Source: CAVUAT01 sp963848045
Lineage (GTDB): Bacteria; Actinomycetota; Thermoleophilia; Solirubrobacterales; 70-9
NCBI GenBank assembly: GCA_963848045.1
Contig: CAWKCC010000004.1
Span: 744,001 to 808,000 of the forward strand
Direction: 5' to 3'
DNA: 64,000 bases
This document shows, one piece after another, positions 40,779 to 49,017 of this stretch. Made by a program: the position numbers and the translations under genes. The notes below the pieces were generated by a model. It had not been told where the DNA came from and made no database searches. It was given only the letters and a program-made list of their open reading frames with translations. The number at the start of each line of letters is the position of its first letter. Within the stretch, counting starts at the first letter, position 1.

Positions 40779-41543
40779 CTACTCGTGCCAGGGGGTGAGG
40801 ATGCGCGGGCCCTCGGCGGTGACGGCCACGGTGAACTCGAAGTGCGCGGCCAGCGAGTCGTCCTCGGAGTAGACGGCCCAGCCGTCCGAGCCCATGCGGA
40901 TCTCGGGCGTGTCGACGTTGACCATCGGCTCGATCGCGAACACCATCCCCTCCTCGAGCTCGGGGCCCTTGCCCGGCTCTCCGAAATTCGGGATCTGCGG
41001 ATCCTCGTGCATCTCGCGGCCGACGCCGTGGCCGACCAGTGAGCGGATCACCGAGAGGCCGTCGAGCTCGACCCTGGTCTGGATCGCGTGGGAGATGTCG
41101 CTGAGGCGGTTTCCCGGTCTCGCCTGGGCGATGCCCTCGAAGAGGGAGGCTCGCGTCGTCCTGATCAGCCGGCGCGCCTCCTCGCTGACCTTGCCGACGG
41201 GCACGGTGATCGCGGCGTCGGCCACCCAGCCCTCGTAGGTGACGCCGACGTCGATCGAAAGGATGTCCCCCTTCTTCAGCTCGTAGGGGCCGGGGATGCC
41301 GTGCACCACCATCGAGTTGGGCGAGGCGCAGATCGAGCCGGGAAAACCTCGGTAGCCCTTGAAAGAGGGCACCGCGCCCTGGCTGCGAATGAACTTCTCG
41401 GCGGTCTCGTCGAGCTGCTTCGTGGTCACGCCGGGCCGCACCTTCGAGGCGAGCATCTTCAGGCAGCGAACCTGGATCTCACCCGCCGCGGCCATCGCAT
41501 CGAGCTGCTCTGGGGTCTTGCGGATGATTCCGCCTCGATACAT
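40779..41543 (-). CDS. map: Methionine aminopeptidase, type I
   Basis: Removes N-terminal Met from nascent proteins; 254 residues. Metal ligands appear in order: Asp in LSIDVGVTYEGWVADAAITV (two Asp), His in VGHGVGREMHEDP, Glu in FAIEPMV and Glu in HFEFTVAVT. Lies five bases after adk. A GGAGATG stretch precedes ATG. Confidence 0.97.
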   Translation of the reverse strand: MYRGGIIRKTPEQLDAMAAAGEIQVRCLKMLASKVRPGVTTKQLDETAEKFIRSQGAVPSFKGYRGFPGSICASPNSMVVHGIPGPYELKKGDILSIDVGVTYEGWVADAAITVPVGKVSEEARRLIRTTRASLFEGIAQARPGNRLSDISHAIQTRVELDGLSVIRSLVGHGVGREMHEDPQIPNFGEPGKGPELEEGMVFAIEPMVNVDTPEIRMGSDGWAVYSEDDSLAAHFEFTVAVTAEGPRILTPWHE

Positions 41544-41548
41544 CGTCC

Positions 41549-42229
41549 CTACATCTCCATCTCGTCTTCTCGCCGCAGGGTAGCCAGCATGCCCCTGATC
41601 TTCTCGCCGACGACGTCGGGAGCCGCGGTGCCGTCGACTCTCTGCAGGATGCCCTGGGTCTCGTAGAAGGCGACCAGCGGCTGGGTCTTGGACTTGTACT
41701 GGTCCAGCCGGTTGCGGATCACCTCGGGCTGGTCGTCGCTGCGAACGATCAATCGGCTGCCGTCCACGTCGCAGACCCCATCGGTGGCGGGTGGGTTGAA
41801 GTCGACGTGGAAGACGTGGCCCTCGGCCTCACAGGTGCGCCGCCCGCCGAGCCGGCGCACGACCTCCTCGTCCGGCACGTCGATCAGCACCGCGGCGGTG
41901 ATCCTGCGCCCGAGCGTGTACATCTTCTCGTTCAGGGCCTCGGCCTGCGGGACCGTCCGCGGGAAGCCGTCGAGGATGAAGCCGTCGCTAGCCTCCTCGC
42001 GCCGCACACGGTCGGCGATCACCTCGATGATCAGTTCGTCGGGCACCAGGTCACCGCGGTCCATGTGCTCCTGGGCCTGCTTGCCCAGTTCGGTTCCCTC
42101 CTTCACCGCGCTCCTCAGGATCTCACCGGTCGCGTAGTAGGGCAGGCGGAAGTCGTCCTGCAGGCTCTCGCCCTGCGTCCCCTTGCCGCTGCCGGGTGGG
42201 CCGAGAAGGATGAGGTTCAGTTCAGACAT
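41549..42229 (-). CDS. adk: Adenylate kinase
   Basis: Interconverts ATP+AMP and 2 ADP; 226 residues. The P-loop GPPGSGKGT is at residues 10-18, DGFPRTVPQAEAL is the AMP-site signature, and a long-form LID is present with RRTCEAEGHVFHV and GVCDVDG, retaining only part of a zinc site. The acidic tail REDEMEM is unusual. Between secY and map as in most bacteria. Confidence 0.97.
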   Translation of the reverse strand: MSELNLILLGPPGSGKGTQGESLQDDFRLPYYATGEILRSAVKEGTELGKQAQEHMDRGDLVPDELIIEVIADRVRREEASDGFILDGFPRTVPQAEALNEKMYTLGRRITAAVLIDVPDEEVVRRLGGRRTCEAEGHVFHVDFNPPATDGVCDVDGSRLIVRSDDQPEVIRNRLDQYKSKTQPLVAFYETQGILQRVDGTAAPDVVGEKIRGMLATLRREDEMEM

Positions 42230-42280
42230 CGCTGGGGGATTGTGAGGCCGGAACGCACGCCGCGGTGGGCGCCGCGCCTG

Positions 42281-43552
42281 CTACTTCAGGAAGCCCTCGT
42301 AGTTCCTCATCATCAGCTGGGACTCCAGCTGCTTGACCGTGTCAAGGGCCACGCCGACGACGATCAGGATCGAGGTGCCGCCGAAGAAGAAGTTCGCAGA
42401 GGTCTGGTTGATCAGGATCGTCGGCAGCGCCGCGACGGCGCCCAGATAGAGCGCACCGGGAAAGGTCAGCCGCGAGAGGATCCGGTCCAGGTACTCGGCG
42501 GTCGGCCGGCCGGGCCTGACGCCGGGGATGAACCCACCGTACTTCTTGAGGTTGTCGGCCTGGTCCACGGGATTGAAGGTGACCGCCGTGTAGAAGTAGG
42601 TGAAGATGATGATGAAGAACACCTCGCCCACCACGTAGGCCCAGCTGTTGGGTGAGAAGAAGGCGGCGAAGTCGAGGGCGGCGGGAGTGTTGATCAGCTG
42701 GCCGATCGTGGGTGGGAAGGCCATGATCGAGGCCGCGAAGATGACCGGGATCACGCCGGCCATGTTGACCCGCAGCGGCAGGTAGGTCGAACCCCCCGAG
42801 GTCATGCGGCGGCCGACCACGCGCTTGGCGTACTGCACCGGGATTCGGCGCTGGCCCTCCTGAACGAAGACGATCGCCACGATCACACCGAGCGCGACGA
42901 AGGGCATCATCACGACGAAGACCGGATCGGGGTTGGTCCACCAAGCCTGGATCCCGGACGGAAGGCCGGAGACGATCGAGGCGAAGATCATCAGTGAGAT
43001 GCCGTTGCCGATGCCTCGCTGGGTGATCAGCTCGCCCATCCACATCAGCAGCGTGCAGCCCGCGGTCAGGGTGATCACGATCAGGAACAGCCTCGCGCCC
43101 GTGAGATTGCCGACCACGCTCGTCCCTGCCTGGTCCTGGAAGCTCCGGAACAGGAAGACGTAGCCGATCGACTGGAAGAAGGCCAGGACGACGGTCAGGT
43201 AACGCGTGTACTGGGTGATCTTCTGCTGGCCGACCTCGCCCTCCTTCTGCAGGCGCTCCAGCGCCGGCACCACGACCGTCAGCAGCTGCAGGATGATCGA
43301 GGAGGTGATGTAGGGCATGATTCCCAGGGCGAACAGGGAGAGGCGCGAGAGGCTCCCGCCCGAGAAGAGGTTGAGAAAGCCGAGGATGTTGGAGCCGGAG
43401 AAGTTCTGTTCGATGTCGCTGATCGTGGCCGCGTCCACGCCCGGGGAAGGGATGTAGGCGCCGAGACGGTAGAGCGCCAGGATCGCGGCCGTGAACAGCA
43501 GCTTCTTGCGGATGTCCTGGACGCTGAAGGCGTTGAGGATCGTCTGGAGCAC
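42281..43552 (-). CDS. secY: Sec translocon channel subunit SecY
   Basis: 423 residues, ten transmembrane helices. The plug/TM2 region reads YIPSPGVDAATI and SGGSLSRLSLFALGIMPYI; the cytoplasmic loop TM8-TM9 and PGVRPGRPTAEYLDRIL are conserved SecA and ribosome contacts. GTG 43552 overlaps the rplO stop by one base (TAGTG). Confidence 0.98.
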   Translation of the reverse strand: MLQTILNAFSVQDIRKKLLFTAAILALYRLGAYIPSPGVDAATISDIEQNFSGSNILGFLNLFSGGSLSRLSLFALGIMPYITSSIILQLLTVVVPALERLQKEGEVGQQKITQYTRYLTVVLAFFQSIGYVFLFRSFQDQAGTSVVGNLTGARLFLIVITLTAGCTLLMWMGELITQRGIGNGISLMIFASIVSGLPSGIQAWWTNPDPVFVVMMPFVALGVIVAIVFVQEGQRRIPVQYAKRVVGRRMTSGGSTYLPLRVNMAGVIPVIFAASIMAFPPTIGQLINTPAALDFAAFFSPNSWAYVVGEVFFIIIFTYFYTAVTFNPVDQADNLKKYGGFIPGVRPGRPTAEYLDRILSRLTFPGALYLGAVAALPTILINQTSANFFFGGTSILIVVGVALDTVKQLESQLMMRNYEGFLK

Positions 43553-44073
43553 TAAGCCGCCCTCTCCGCCTCGATCTCCTCGCAGCTTCCGCCGGCGGCC
43601 TCGATCTTCTCCTTGGCCGAGGCGCTGAAGCCGTGCGCGCGCACGGTCAGCTTGGTCGAGATCTCGCCCCGGCCGAGCACCTTGACGGGCCAGCGCCGCT
43701 TGGCGAGACCCTTCTCGCGCAGCGTCTCGGGGCTGACCTCCTCACCGGCCTTGAAGCGCGCCTCGAGGTCGGCGACGTTGACGGGCTGGGTGCGGGTGCG
43801 GAAGCGCTCGAAGGGCATCGACATCTTGTTGTTCGGACCGCGCAGCTTTCCCATGCGCATATGCAGGGGGGTCTGGCCACCCTCATAGGCGACCTTGCGC
43901 TTGGAGCCGGCGCGAGCGCCCGCTCCCTTGTGGCCACGCCCGGAGGTCTTGCCGAACCCGCTGCCCTTGCCGCGGCCGATCCGCTTGCGCGCGCTGCGCG
44001 AGCCCTCGGCCGGCTTCAGGCTGTGCAAGCCGACCGGGGCGTCGGCCTGCTCGCCCTTGCTCTCCGGGCTCAC
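43552..44073 (-). CDS. rplO: 50S ribosomal protein L15
   Basis: 173 residues. The Gly/Arg-rich segment RKRIGRGKGSGFGKTSGRGH and the FEGGQTPL-like YEGGQTPLHMRMGKL are diagnostic. The N-terminus has about 17 extra residues before LHSLKPAEGSR. Four-base overlap with rpmD. Confidence 0.97.
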   Translation of the reverse strand: MSPESKGEQADAPVGLHSLKPAEGSRSARKRIGRGKGSGFGKTSGRGHKGAGARAGSKRKVAYEGGQTPLHMRMGKLRGPNNKMSMPFERFRTRTQPVNVADLEARFKAGEEVSPETLREKGLAKRRWPVKVLGRGEISTKLTVRAHGFSASAKEKIEAAGGSCEEIEAERAA

Positions 44074-44252
44074 TTGGCCTCACCGACCTCGACCAGGTGC
44101 CCGATCGGGCGGATCTGGCCCTGGAGGTTCGGGGAATCCTTGAAGGACGAGGTGCTGCCGATCCGGCCCAGCTTCAGAGAGCGCAGCGCAGCGCGCTGCT
44201 GGGGCGAGGCGCCGTTGGCGCTGCGGACCTGCTTGATACGGAGGTCGGACAT
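44070..44252 (-). CDS. rpmD: 50S ribosomal protein L30
   Basis: 60 residues, normal length. DLRIKQVRSANGASPQQRAA and the later GRIGSTSSFKDSPNLQGQI show the ferredoxin-like fold of the family. Overlaps rpsE by one base and rplO by four, so the three are translationally coupled. Confidence 0.96.
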   Translation of the reverse strand: MSDLRIKQVRSANGASPQQRAALRSLKLGRIGSTSSFKDSPNLQGQIRPIGHLVEVGEAK

Positions 44253-45073
44253 CAGGATTTTCCGCCTTCCGCCTCGGCGGCGGGCTCGGGCGATGCCCCC
44301 GATGCGCTGGCCTCGCCATCAGGAGGCACTTCCCCGGCCTTCTCGGGCGCCACCTGGGCTTTGCCCGCGGGGGCGCCGGGTGATTCCTCGGTGGTCGCCG
44401 GCTGCGGAGCTGAGGATGAGGGAGCTCCGCCGGCATCATCCGCCGCCTCCTCCGCATCGCGTCCGGGGGCGGCGGCTTGCGCGGCCCTAGCGGATGATGC
44501 TGAGGCTCCGCTCGCTTCTTGAGGCGCGGTGGTCTTGGCTTCGGCGGGCTCGCCGTTCTTGGGGGCGAGGCCAAGCACCTCGGCCACGGAGATGCCGCGA
44601 AGCTCGGCTACGTCCTCGGGCCGGCGCAGCAGGTAGAGGCCGTGCATGGTCGCCTTGACGAGATTGATCGGGTTCTGGGTGCCGATGCTCTTGGTGAGCA
44701 CGTCTCGGACGCCGCCAAGCTCGAGCACCGCGCGGACACCGCCACCGGCGATCACGCCGGTACCCGGGCTCGCCGGGCGCAGCACCACATGACCGGCGCC
44801 GAAGCGACCGATCACCCGGTGGGTGATCGTCTGGCCGTACTTGGGCACGCGGATCAGGTCCTTGCGCGCGTTCTCAACGGCCTTCTGGATCGCCAACGGC
44901 ACCTCGCGGGCCTTGCCGTAGCCGATGCCGACCACCGAGTCCTCGTCGCCGACCGCTACCAGCGCGGTGAACGAGAAGCGCCGCCCGCCCTTGACCACCT
45001 TGGCGACGCGGTTGATCTCGATCACCCGCTCCTGCAGGTCGAGTCCCTTTGCGCTGACTTTCTCTACTGCCAT
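44252..45073 (-). CDS. rpsE: 30S ribosomal protein S5 with ~100-residue C-terminal extension
   Basis: Proofreading and decoding-centre protein. The normal S5 body covers residues about 8-172: LQERVIEINRVAKVVKGGRR, then IGYGKAREVPLAIQKAVENA and the C-terminal GTQNPINLVKATMHGL. Residues 173-273 are a low-complexity Ala/Pro/Glu/Ser-rich tail with no counterpart in typical S5 (about 165-200 residues). ATG 45073 lacks an SD sequence; a TACCTT box lies seven bases upstream, which may be an internal leaderless promoter. Confidence 0.95.
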   Translation of the reverse strand: MAVEKVSAKGLDLQERVIEINRVAKVVKGGRRFSFTALVAVGDEDSVVGIGYGKAREVPLAIQKAVENARKDLIRVPKYGQTITHRVIGRFGAGHVVLRPASPGTGVIAGGGVRAVLELGGVRDVLTKSIGTQNPINLVKATMHGLYLLRRPEDVAELRGISVAEVLGLAPKNGEPAEAKTTAPQEASGASASSARAAQAAAPGRDAEEAADDAGGAPSSSAPQPATTEESPGAPAGKAQVAPEKAGEVPPDGEASASGASPEPAAEAEGGKS

Positions 45074-45110
45074 GAGCTTGAAGGTAGCGAAGCGGCCGTG
45101 GCCGATCGCC

Positions 45111-45464
45111 CTAGAACTTCAGTCCCCCCTCTCGCGCACCCTCGGCCAAGGCTTTGACCCTGCCGTGAAAGCGGTAGCCGCCACGGTCGAAGACACAAGT
45201 CCCGACGTCGGAATCGGCGGCGCGCTTTGCGAGCACCTCGCCGGCCTTCCTGGCCCGTTCCATCGGGTTCATGCTCTTCAGCTCGGCCTCGGTCCAGTTC
45301 ACCGCGGCGACCGTCCTGCCGGCGTCGTCGTCGATCAGCTGGGCTGAGACTCCGCGGTTGGAGCGATAGACCGAGAGGCGCGGGCACTCCGCGGACCCGC
45401 GCACCTTTGCGCGCACCCGCCGGCGGCGGCGAAGCCTGCGCTGCTGGCTGGTGGGGACCGCCAT
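45111..45464 (-). CDS. rplR: 50S ribosomal protein L18
   Basis: 117 residues, 5S rRNA-binding. RRRRVRAKVRGSAECPRLSV and SVYRSNRGVSAQLIDD are conserved, and CVFDRGGYRFHGRVKALAEG is the C-terminal signature. Normal size. A 37-bp gap separates it from rpsE downstream. Confidence 0.97.
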   Translation of the reverse strand: MAVPTSQQRRLRRRRRVRAKVRGSAECPRLSVYRSNRGVSAQLIDDDAGRTVAAVNWTEAELKSMNPMERARKAGEVLAKRAADSDVGTCVFDRGGYRFHGRVKALAEGAREGGLKF

Positions 45465-45466
45465 CG

Positions 45467-46000
45467 CTAGGCCCTCTTGCCGACCTTGCGGGCGACCTGC
45501 TCGCCCTGGTAGCGGATGCCCTTGCCCTTGTAGGGCTCGGGCGGGCGGCTCTTGCGGATGCGGGCCGCCGTCTCGCCAACGAGCTGCTTGTCGATGCCGC
45601 GAACGATGATCTCGGTCGGTTGGGGCACCTCGAACTCGATTCCGTCGGGAGCGGGGAGGCTGACCGGGTGCGAGTAGCCGAGCGCGAGCTCGAGGTCCTT
45701 GCCCTTGAGCTGGGCGCGGTAGCCGACACCCTGGATCTCGAGCCGGCGCTCGAAGCCGTCCGTGACCCCTTCGACCATGTTCGCGATCAGGCTGCGCGTC
45801 AGTCCGTGCAGGGCCCGGTGCTCGCCGCGGTCGGTGGGGCGCTCGACGCTGAGGGTGCCGTCATCGACCGAGATCTTCATGTCACGGTTGAGGAGCTGGT
45901 TCAACTCGCCCTTGGGCCCCTTCACGGTGACCTCACCGGGCTTCACGTCGACGTCGACCCCGTCGGGGATCGCAACTGGCTGTTTTCCGATTCGGCTCAT
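45467..46000 (-). CDS. rplF: 50S ribosomal protein L6
   Basis: 177 residues with the two L6 domains: SRIGKQPVAIPDGVDVDV at the N-terminus and RKSRPPEPYKGKGIRYQGE at the C-terminus. Start ATG lacks an SD sequence; TAACCT on the - strand (46008-46013) is seven bases upstream, within the 24-bp rpsH-rplF gap. Confidence 0.97.
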   Translation of the reverse strand: MSRIGKQPVAIPDGVDVDVKPGEVTVKGPKGELNQLLNRDMKISVDDGTLSVERPTDRGEHRALHGLTRSLIANMVEGVTDGFERRLEIQGVGYRAQLKGKDLELALGYSHPVSLPAPDGIEFEVPQPTEIIVRGIDKQLVGETAARIRKSRPPEPYKGKGIRYQGEQVARKVGKRA

Positions 46001-46024
46001 CTGAAAGAGGTTAGGAAGCGACGC

Positions 46025-46420
46025 CTACCAGACGTAAGCCACGACCTCGCCGCCGACGCCCCTCTGATGGGCCTCGTGGCCGGTCATGACCCCGGTGGAG
46101 GTGGAGACGATCGCGGTGCCCATTCCGCCGAATACGCGCGGGACATCCTCCTTGGTGACGTAGCGGCGGCGGCCGGGGCGCGAGACGCGCTCCATGCCGG
46201 AGATCACCGGATCGCGATCATCCGTGTAGCGCAGGGTGACCCTGATCACCTCGCCCTTCTCGCCCTTTGCGATCTCGAAGTCGGTGATGTAGCCCTGCTC
46301 CTTGAGGATGCGGGAGAGCTCGCGCTTCAGACGCGAGGATGGGATCACGACGTCCTCGTGCTCGGCCTGGAGGCCGTTGCGGATCCTGGTCAGGTAATCG
46401 GCGATCGGGTCGGTCAGCAT
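46025..46420 (-). CDS. rpsH: 30S ribosomal protein S8
   Basis: 131 residues, binds helix 21 of 16S rRNA. LTDPIADYLTRIRNGLQAEH and the C-terminal GGMGTAIVSTSTGVMTGHEA are the family motifs. S8 is the translational repressor of the spc operon in E. coli; no equivalent structure was identified here. Confidence 0.98.
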   Translation of the reverse strand: MLTDPIADYLTRIRNGLQAEHEDVVIPSSRLKRELSRILKEQGYITDFEIAKGEKGEVIRVTLRYTDDRDPVISGMERVSRPGRRRYVTKEDVPRVFGGMGTAIVSTSTGVMTGHEAHQRGVGGEVVAYVW

Positions 46421-46424
46421 CCGC

Positions 46425-46610
46425 TCACCAGCTCGACTTGGTCATGCCCGGGATGAAGCCGCGGTGCGCGTTCTCGCGCAGGCAGATCCGGCAGAGACCG
46501 AACTTGCGGTAGACCGCGCGCGGCCGGCCGCACTTGCGGCAGCGGTTGTAGCCGCGTGTCTTGTACTTGGGCGGGCGCGCCTGGCGCACCCGCTGGGACG
46601 TCTTCGCCAT
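46425..46610 (-). CDS. rpsN: 30S ribosomal protein S14, zinc type (type Z)
   Basis: 61 residues, the short zinc-binding form with CRKC and CRIC knuckles and the RGFIPGMTKSSW end. This form is used alongside or instead of the long zinc-free S14 in actinobacteria and firmicutes. Start overlaps the rplE stop by one base. Confidence 0.97.
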   Translation of the reverse strand: MAKTSQRVRQARPPKYKTRGYNRCRKCGRPRAVYRKFGLCRICLRENAHRGFIPGMTKSSW

Positions 46611-47431
46611 CAGCTTCCTTCCTCTGCTTCGTCGCCGCCCTCATGGTCGGCGCCCTCGTCCTGCTTGGCCTCTGAACCCTCGCCTTCAGCTTCCTCGCCC
46701 TCCTCGGGCTGCGCGGGCCTGGCATAGGCGTCGGGGTTCTCCTCCTTGAGCTGTTCGAGCGCCGCGGCCTCGGCCTCGGCACGCAGCCGGGCCTCTTCCC
46801 TGCGCCGCTCGGCCTCGGCCTCGGCCTCGGCATCGACCTCGCCCGGGCGGCCCTCCCGCGAGAACGGCATGCCGAGCCCGTCAAGCAGCGCGAACGCCTC
46901 CTCGTCGGTCCGGGCCGTGGTCGTGATCGTGATGTCGAGCCCACGAACCTCGTCGATCGAGTCGAAGTCGATCTCGGGAAAGATGAGCTGCTCTCGGACG
47001 CCCATCGAGTAGTTGCCCCGTCCGTCGAAAGAGCGCGGGCTGAGGCCGCGGAAGTCGCGGATGCGCGGGATGGCGATCGTCACCAGGCGGTCGAGGAACT
47101 CCCACATGCGCGCTCGGCGCAGCGTCACGGCGACGCCGATCGGCATGCCTTCGCGCAGCTTGAAGTTGGCCACCGACTTCTTGGCCCGGCGCACGTTGGG
47201 CGCCTGGCCCGCGATCGTGGCGAGCTGCTCGGTTGCGGCCTCGAGCATCTGGGTGTTCTGCTTGGCCTCACCCAACCCCATGTTCAGCGTGATCTTCACG
47301 AGGGTCGGAGCCTGCATCGGGCTTGAGTACTCGAAGCGCTCGATCAGCTGCTGCTTCAGCTCCTGCTCGTAGCTGTCGCGCAGCCTCGGTGGCGGGGCGG
47401 CCTGCCTCTGCTGTTGCGTGGCTGACTCCAT
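46610..47431 (-). CDS. rplE: 50S ribosomal protein L5 with acidic C-terminal extension
   Basis: 5S rRNA-binding protein. The normal body covers about residues 17-190: APTLVKITLNMGLGEAKQNT, RRAKKSVANFKLREGMPIG and GLDITITTTARTDEEAFALL. Residues 191-273 are a Glu/Ala-rich tail beginning SREGRPGEVDAEAEAEAERR that is predicted to be helical and then a disordered acidic segment. Typical L5 is about 180-190 residues. A 15-residue Gln/Pro-rich N-terminal arm is also extra. Confidence 0.95.
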   Translation of the reverse strand: MESATQQQRQAAPPPRLRDSYEQELKQQLIERFEYSSPMQAPTLVKITLNMGLGEAKQNTQMLEAATEQLATIAGQAPNVRRAKKSVANFKLREGMPIGVAVTLRRARMWEFLDRLVTIAIPRIRDFRGLSPRSFDGRGNYSMGVREQLIFPEIDFDSIDEVRGLDITITTTARTDEEAFALLDGLGMPFSREGRPGEVDAEAEAEAERRREEARLRAEAEAAALEQLKEENPDAYARPAQPEEGEEAEGEGSEAKQDEGADHEGGDEAEEGS

Positions 47432-47436
47432 GGCGC

Positions 47437-47778
47437 TCAGTCGATCTCCGTGCCGGTCTTGGCGGCCACGCGCCTGCGCTTGCCGTCCTCGCCGCGCTCT
47501 ATGCGGATGCGCGTGGGCTTGTTGTTGGAGGGGTCGAGCAGCATCACGTTCGAGACGTGGATGGGGCCCTCCTTCTCCACGATGCCCCCGACCTGACCCC
47601 CCTTGGACGTGTCCTTGACCGAGGTCGGGCGCTGGTGGCGCTTGACGATGTTGAGGTTCTCGACGAAGACCTTGGCCCGCTTCGGGTCGGTGCGAACGAC
47701 CTTGCCGGTCTTGCCGCGATCCTTGCCGGCCGTGATCACGACCTGGTCGCCCTCGCGGATCTTCATGCCTCGAGCCAT
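47437..47778 (-). CDS. rplX: 50S ribosomal protein L24
   Basis: 113 residues, assembly initiator at the tunnel exit. The KOW motif GDQVVITAGKDRGKTGKV is clear, followed by NIVKRHQRPTSV. Three-base gap to rplN. Confidence 0.97.
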   Translation of the reverse strand: MARGMKIREGDQVVITAGKDRGKTGKVVRTDPKRAKVFVENLNIVKRHQRPTSVKDTSKGGQVGGIVEKEGPIHVSNVMLLDPSNNKPTRIRIERGEDGKRRRVAAKTGTEID

Positions 47779-47780
47779 GC

Positions 47781-48149
47781 TCAGAGCACCTCCGGGGCGA
47801 GCGAGACGATCCTCATGAAGTTCCTGTCGCGCAGCTCGCGGGCAACGGGGCCGAAGATACGGGTGCCCCTGGGTGCGCCCTGCGGATCGATCAGCACCGC
47901 CGCGTTCTCGTCAAACGAGATGTAGGTGCCGTCCTTGCGGCCGAGCTGCTTGCGGGTGCGGACGACGACGGCTTCGACCACCTCGCCCTTGCGAACTCCG
48001 CCGTGCGGGGTCGCCTGCTTGACGGTCGCCGTGATCACATCGCCGATCCGCGCATAACGGCGGTGCGAGCCTCCCTTGACCCGGATGCAGAGGATCTCCC
48101 GGGCGCCCGAGTTGTCGGCGACCCTCAGCCTTGACTCCTGCTGGATCAT
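47781..48149 (-). CDS. rplN: 50S ribosomal protein L14
   Basis: 122 residues, normal length. MIQQESRLRVADNSGAREIL and the C-terminal RIFGPVARELRDRNFMRIVS are diagnostic. ATG 48149 is preferred with a GAGG site upstream. It is the intersubunit-bridge protein of the spc cluster. Confidence 0.98.
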   Translation of the reverse strand: MIQQESRLRVADNSGAREILCIRVKGGSHRRYARIGDVITATVKQATPHGGVRKGEVVEAVVVRTRKQLGRKDGTYISFDENAAVLIDPQGAPRGTRIFGPVARELRDRNFMRIVSLAPEVL

Positions 48150-48159
48150 CGCGTCGGCC

Positions 48160-48801
48160 TCACTTCGCCTTCTCCATGACCTCGACCAGCCGCCAGCGCT
48201 TGGTTCGCGACAGCGGGCGGGTCTCGACGATGCGGACCAGGTCGCCTTCTCCCGCCTCGTTGCGCTCATCGTGCGCGTGCAACGTGCTCGAGCTGCGGAT
48301 GATCTTCTCGTAGGCAGGATGGCGCCGGGCGACGTCGATGCGCACGGTGATCGTCTTGTCCGACTTGTTGGAGACCACTTTGCCTTGCCGCTCCTTGCGA
48401 GCCGCCGAGTCCGGCTCTGCGGGCGGCGTGCCCTTGCGCTCCTCATGGCCCTCGCGCGCCTTGCGCCGATAGGAGCTGCGGGCCTTGGCCGCGGCAGTGC
48501 GCCGCTCCGAGCGCTCGGACGCTCGCTCGTCGGGGCTGCGCTGGGGGCCGGCCTCACCGGACCGGCGCGAGCGCTCGAGGCGCTTGCGCGCCTTCCAGTC
48601 GAGGTCGTCATCGGCAGCCGCAGCGTCGTCCTTCGGGGCCTCGGCCGCAGCGTCGTCCTTCGGGGCCTCGGCCGCAGCGTCGTCCTTCGGGGCCTCGGCC
48701 GCAGCGTCGTCCTTCGGGGCCTCGGCCGCAGCGTCGTCCTTCGGGGCCTCGGCCGCCTCGGGCTGCTCTTCGCTTGTCTCGTTGCGCTCTTCGTCAGTCA
48801 T
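48160..48801 (-). CDS. rpsQ: 30S ribosomal protein S17 with ~135-residue N-terminal extension
   Basis: The normal S17 OB-fold is residues about 136-213: RQGKVVSNKSDKTITVRIDV through DLVRIVETRPLSRTKRW. Ahead of it lies an extension longer than the protein itself. Residues 1-66 are acidic and contain five perfect copies of AEAPKDDAA; residues 67-135 are strongly basic (ARKRLERSRR, SYRRKAREGHEERK). Typical S17 is 80-110 residues. There is no internal start that would restore the normal length with an SD. The extension would project from the 30S body near h11 and is probably disordered (inference). Confidence 0.93.
   Translation of the reverse strand: MTDEERNETSEEQPEAAEAPKDDAAAEAPKDDAAAEAPKDDAAAEAPKDDAAAEAPKDDAAAADDDLDWKARKRLERSRRSGEAGPQRSPDERASERSERRTAAAKARSSYRRKAREGHEERKGTPPAEPDSAARKERQGKVVSNKSDKTITVRIDVARRHPAYEKIIRSSSTLHAHDERNEAGEGDLVRIVETRPLSRTKRWRLVEVMEKAK
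48617..48751. repeat. Five perfect 27-bp tandem repeats inside rpsQ
   Basis: Units begin at 48617, 48644, 48671, 48698 and 48725 and each starts GCCGCAGCGTCG; all five are identical. Read on the - strand each encodes nine residues (AEAPKDDAA). A sixth partial unit follows at 48752. Perfect identity, including synonymous sites, implies recent expansion or gene conversion. Confidence 0.95.
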
Positions 48802-48804
48802 TTC

Positions 48805-49017
48805 CTAGGCCTTCAGTTCCGTCTCGAGGTCGATGCCGCGCTCCTTGGCGACTGTCAGCAGGCGCGCCACGTCGCGGCGCACCGCGCCCAAGCGGGACGT
48901 GTTCTCCAGCTCGCCGGTCGCATGCTGAAAGCGCAGACTGAAGTGCTCGTCCTGAGCCTGCTTGAGCCGCTCGATCAACTCGTCATCCTCGAGGTTATGG
49001 GTCTCCGAGGACTTCAC
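48805..49017 (-). CDS. rpmC: 50S ribosomal protein L29
   Basis: 70 residues forming the two-helix L29 hairpin at the tunnel exit (LIERLKQAQDEHFSLRFQHA). Overlaps rplP by four bases and is three bases from rpsQ. Confidence 0.96.
   Translation of the reverse strand: MKSSETHNLEDDELIERLKQAQDEHFSLRFQHATGELENTSRLGAVRRDVARLLTVAKERGIDLETELKA

Noticed and set aside
48617..48751. Five 27-bp repeats considered as a CRISPR array
   Set aside because: Repeats are directly adjacent without spacers, in frame within rpsQ, and there are no cas genes nearby.
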